From the NCBI GenBank assembly GCA_002746275.1, contig NVWR01000007.1, positions 39,212 through 45,602 of the forward strand: a stretch of DNA of 6,391 bases, written 5' to 3'. The stretch is from Rhodobiaceae bacterium (lineage in GTDB: Bacteria; Pseudomonadota; Alphaproteobacteria; Parvibaculales; Parvibaculaceae). A program made the position numbers and the translations under genes. Shown piece after piece: positions 4,795-6,391 of this stretch; the stretch's first letter is position 1; each line of letters opens with the position of its first letter. The notes under the pieces were generated by a model, which made no database searches, was not told where the DNA came from, and saw only the letters and a program-made list of their open reading frames with translations.

Positions 4795-5029
4795 TCCGCT
4801 TACGGAATGAAACCCGGTAGGACCGAGACTCCCAGTCGTTCACGGCGCGCTTTAGTGGCGCTGGGAAAGCGTAAGAAGCTCGGGTCATACGCCACGTAAA
4901 ACACCGGGGAAGTTGGTGGAAACCCAACACTCAAAACGCCGATGAGCAAGAGGCGCGACAATCGCGAGAGAGCGGAGACTTAGCCCTTTTGAGAGAAATC
5001 GGGAGACCATTTTAGATAGGGAAATCGAC
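4795..5029. other. Gene-free stretch with several short hairpins before the 5030 operon
   Basis: No gene is supported in these 235 bases. Three short stems follow one another: TCCCAG/CTGGGA (4830-4866) with inner CG/CG and CAC/GTG pairs, GTTGG/CCAAC (4912-4928) with a 7-base loop, and CGCGA/TCGCG (4954-4966) with a 3-base loop. One frame holds a 30-codon basic ORF (4807-4899) that starts without a usable ribosome binding site. No tRNA fold is evident. TAGGGA at 5017-5022 is the ribosome binding site for the gene at 5030. A structured leader or small RNA is possible, as is a decayed gene. Confidence 0.45.
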
Positions 5030-5425
5030 ATGCAAACACTTCTCACACATGGACAGTACGCCACGACCGTTGCAGCCCTCTTGGGCGCGCGGGCCATTGG
5101 CTTCAAGGTCGATAAGTTACCGCAGAGCCTGAAATACCGGCTTAGCTACTCGGCGTCTCACCTCATCTACGTCGATGGCGACGGACGCCGCAAGGTCAAG
5201 AAAATTGTACCAACCCACAACGGGATGAACCGGGTTGCCAAGATCGCCGGGCGTCGACTCGTTCGAGAACGTGGTGAGGAAATGCGTGTTCTAGGCGACC
5301 AACGCCCGGCAAAATACTTGCACGCCCATGCCCGACGCGCTCGGTTCGAGTCCGACGGTCTGAACGACGGACAGCGCGCGCAAATCGTTGCCGACCATCG
5401 CAAGAGCGTGGAGTCCGCAGCATGA
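5030..5425 (+). CDS. Hypothetical basic protein, first gene of a coupled operon
   Basis: I do not recognise this 131-residue protein. The N-terminus (LLTHGQYATTVAALLGARAIGFKVDKL) looks helical and mildly hydrophobic; the middle has a strand-like HLIYVDGDGRRKVKKIV (about 44-60); the C-terminal half is strongly basic and helical (AGRRLVRERGEE, HAHARRARFE), which could contact nucleic acid. There is no signal peptide, Cys motif or known catalytic pattern. TAGGGA eight bases before the ATG supports this start. It overlaps the next gene by ATGA, so it is probably co-translated with the two paralogs that follow. DNA or RNA binding is only suggested by charge. Confidence 0.68.
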   Translation: MQTLLTHGQYATTVAALLGARAIGFKVDKLPQSLKYRLSYSASHLIYVDGDGRRKVKKIVPTHNGMNRVAKIAGRRLVRERGEEMRVLGDQRPAKYLHAHARRARFESDGLNDGQRAQIVADHRKSVESAA

Positions 5426-5865
5426 ACAAGGCAAGAATTCTAAAACTGGCCGATGTCATTGAGCGCCGTGAGATAAAGCGGCTGGGCTTTAATATGCGAA
5501 ACTGGTTCGCAGATCGCGTAGCTAATTGGGACCACGGCGGGAATTGCGGCACGGTCGCCTGTATAGCTGGCCATGCGGTTGTTTTGTTTGCCGATGACGG
5601 AAAAGTCAATAAGACGCGTACTCGTAAGCGTCGTTGTATATCCGCATTCGAACCCCAATACAGTTTTGGCGACACAGTCGAGGCCGATGCGCAAGCAATT
5701 CTTGGTCTGACTAAACGACAGGCCCACGCGTTGTTTGTTCCACACGACGTTATTCTCCCCAATGTTACAACCGAACAAGCTGTTGAGGTTCTTAGAACCC
5801 TAGCCAATACCGGGCGTGTGTCATGGGCCAAGGTTCGCCGGGCTCAACCGGAGGGTGAGACATGA
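5422..5865 (+). CDS. CGTVACIAGHA-motif protein, paralog A
   Basis: This 147-residue protein shares an architecture with its downstream neighbour: an N-terminal helix (LKLADVIER, 7-15), GFNMRNWFA at 22-30, NCGTVACIAGHAV at 41-53 (Cys42, Cys47, His51), a variable basic stretch (KTRTRKRR), then AILGLTKRQAHALF (about 92-105) and VTTEQAVEVLRTLANTGRVSW. I recall uncharacterised phage and bacterial proteins with a similar FDM-x-x-W...CGT-x-x-CIAG-W/H-A core, but no known activity. The invariant Cys-x4-Cys-x3-His could bind a metal or form a disulfide; this is inference. GGAG at 5410-5413 inside the preceding gene supports the start, and it overlaps its paralog by ATGA. It lacks the about 13-residue insert found in paralog B between the two motifs. 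Confidence 0.8.
   Translation: MNKARILKLADVIERREIKRLGFNMRNWFADRVANWDHGGNCGTVACIAGHAVVLFADDGKVNKTRTRKRRCISAFEPQYSFGDTVEADAQAILGLTKRQAHALFVPHDVILPNVTTEQAVEVLRTLANTGRVSWAKVRRAQPEGET
5485..5579 (+). repeat. Conserved blocks in paralog A shared with 5925-6058
   Basis: Bases 5485-5511 match 5925-5951 at 25 of 27 positions, and 5545-5579 match 6024-6058 at 33 of 35. The sequence between the blocks differs in length and content. They encode GFNMRNWFA and CGTVACIAGHAV. The DNA identity, including most third positions, points to duplication with recent exchange or strong constraint. Confidence 0.8.
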
Positions 5866-6311
5866 ACCTTCACCGTCTAAGTGTGCTTGCCGACGCAATT
5901 GAATCCCATAGCCATGACGGCATCGGCTTCAATATGAGAAACTGGTTCGCAAGACGTGAAGCAACACCACCTAAAGGATTTGTGGGATCGCCAGAAGTTT
6001 TTCCAGATCGAAGCGGGCATAACTGCGGCACGGTCGCCTGCATAGCTGGCCACGCGGTAATTGCCTTCAGGCTAGAATTAAACCCGATAGAACTTCGGGG
6101 CGGACTCATTTCCGCCATTGCACGCGAGAAACTCGAACTCACTAGCGATGAGGCATTCAATCTGTTCCATGCCTGCGGTGGGCCGTGTTCCAAATCATAC
6201 CTTTCACTTAACCAAGTGACTCAGGCCGAGGCCGTCAACACGCTCCGTTACGCGGCGGTCAACGGCGTCATTGATTGGTGGGCCGCTAACGAAAAGGAAA
6301 TGCCGGAATGA
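5862..6311 (+). CDS. CGTVACIAGHA-motif protein, paralog B
   Basis: This 149-residue protein repeats the layout of paralog A: LSVLADAIE helix (6-14), GFNMRNWFA (22-30), NCGTVACIAGHAV (54-66; Cys55, Cys60, His64), then LELTSDEAFNLF and VTQAEAVNTLRYAAVNGVIDWW. It carries an insert (about 33-52, Pro/Gly rich) between the two motifs and two further cysteines in HACGGPC (about 120-125) that paralog A lacks. Outside the motif blocks the two proteins are clearly diverged, so they have probably specialised. GGAGG at 5850-5854 is a strong ribosome binding site, and ATGA overlaps join it to both neighbours. No function is known to me; the two could form a heteromer, since they are translated together. 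No signal peptide or membrane span is visible. Confidence 0.8.
   Translation: MNLHRLSVLADAIESHSHDGIGFNMRNWFARREATPPKGFVGSPEVFPDRSGHNCGTVACIAGHAVIAFRLELNPIELRGGLISAIAREKLELTSDEAFNLFHACGGPCSKSYLSLNQVTQAEAVNTLRYAAVNGVIDWWAANEKEMPE
5925..6058 (+). repeat. Conserved blocks in paralog B shared with 5485-5579
   Basis: Blocks 5925-5951 and 6024-6058 are the counterparts of 5485-5511 and 5545-5579 in paralog A, 440 and 479 bases away. The extra spacing between them here reflects a 13-codon insert. Confidence 0.8.
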
Positions 6312-6391
6312 CCGTCGATGAAATTCAGATGGAAAATGTTCGCCTATTTCTGGTCGCAATGTTGACCGTTTCCTACTTGTTCATAATGGGC
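6308..6391 (+). CDS. Start of a small membrane protein (3' end outside window)
   Basis: ATG at 6308 overlaps the TGA of paralog B (6309-6311) and opens a frame that runs to the window edge, 28 codons. After a polar start (TVDEIQMENVR) comes a hydrophobic run LFLVAMLTVSYLFIMG (about 13-28), which fits a transmembrane helix with its N-terminus probably in the cytoplasm. AAAAGGA at 6292-6298 may be the ribosome binding site. The rest of the gene is not visible, so no family can be assigned. Confidence 0.6.
   Translation, partial: MTVDEIQMENVRLFLVAMLTVSYLFIMG

Noticed and set aside
4807..4899. 30-codon basic ORF (MKPGRTE...)
   Set aside because: The only purine-rich bases touch the ATG, leaving no room for ribosome binding, and no homology is evident.
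4989..5017. TTGAGA and TTAGAT, 17 bases apart, as a promoter for the 5030 gene
   Set aside because: The -10 is poor and transcription would start beyond the ribosome binding site at 5017-5022.
4795..5029. tRNA gene
   Set aside because: A T-arm-like stem with 7-base loop (4912-4928) lacks the TTC sequence, and no cloverleaf or acceptor stem can be drawn around it.
5196..5831. 211-codon open frame on the - strand
   Set aside because: It lies wholly opposite two genes with recognisable paralogous motifs and good ribosome binding sites, and its product is Arg/Ser-rich without any known pattern.

Overview
The window reads as the early (regulation, nucleotide metabolism, DNA recombination) region of a temperate-type phage or prophage of an alphaproteobacterium. 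All thirteen supported genes lie on the + strand, are tightly packed, and several are joined by 4-base ATGA overlaps. The host assignment rests mainly on a GapR/DUF2312 (UPF0335) protein, a family centred on Alphaproteobacteria, and on promoter-like TTGAC elements. The phage assignment rests on the gene set: an S24-like repressor fragment, an HD nucleotide phosphohydrolase, a RusA resolvase, an AAA_24/Sak4-like ATPase next to a DUF669-like ssDNA-binding candidate, a tiny WSWW membrane protein and several unrecognised small proteins. Host species, and lysogenic versus lytic state, cannot be decided from the window.

Layout: 1-297 is the C-terminal half of a LexA/CI-type repressor in which both catalytic positions appear to be substituted. 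A strong intrinsic terminator follows (316-347). A promoter region with a palindrome between its -35 and -10 elements (370-398) leads into the HD phosphohydrolase (431-1015). After a gene-free stretch with a 12-bp hairpin come a small putative zinc-binding protein (1223-1477) and rusA (1474-1941). A second promoter overlaps the rusA stop and drives gapR (2004-2267). A Sak4-like ATPase (2324-3274) and an SSB-like protein (3344-4144) form a recombination pair. A poorly formed terminator-like element, a 57-residue membrane protein (4201-4374) and a small beta-rich protein (4468-4794) follow. A second gene-free stretch with short hairpins (4795-5029) precedes a coupled operon (5030 to the window end) holding an unknown basic protein, two tandem paralogs with a CGTVACIAGHA motif, and the start of a membrane protein.

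How the parts may fit together: the sequence CCGGTA(W)TAAYT occurs ahead of the HD gene, twice ahead of gapR and once ahead of the Sak4-like gene. At the first two it starts exactly two bases after a TTGAC-type -35 box. It is a good candidate for a shared operator, possibly read by the repressor at the window's left edge. The enzymes would supply nucleotides (HD), anneal and protect single strands (Sak4-like and SSB-like) and resolve branched DNA (RusA), while GapR would act on DNA topology. The tandem CGTVACIAGHA paralogs are the least explained genes here and the best place to look for something undescribed.
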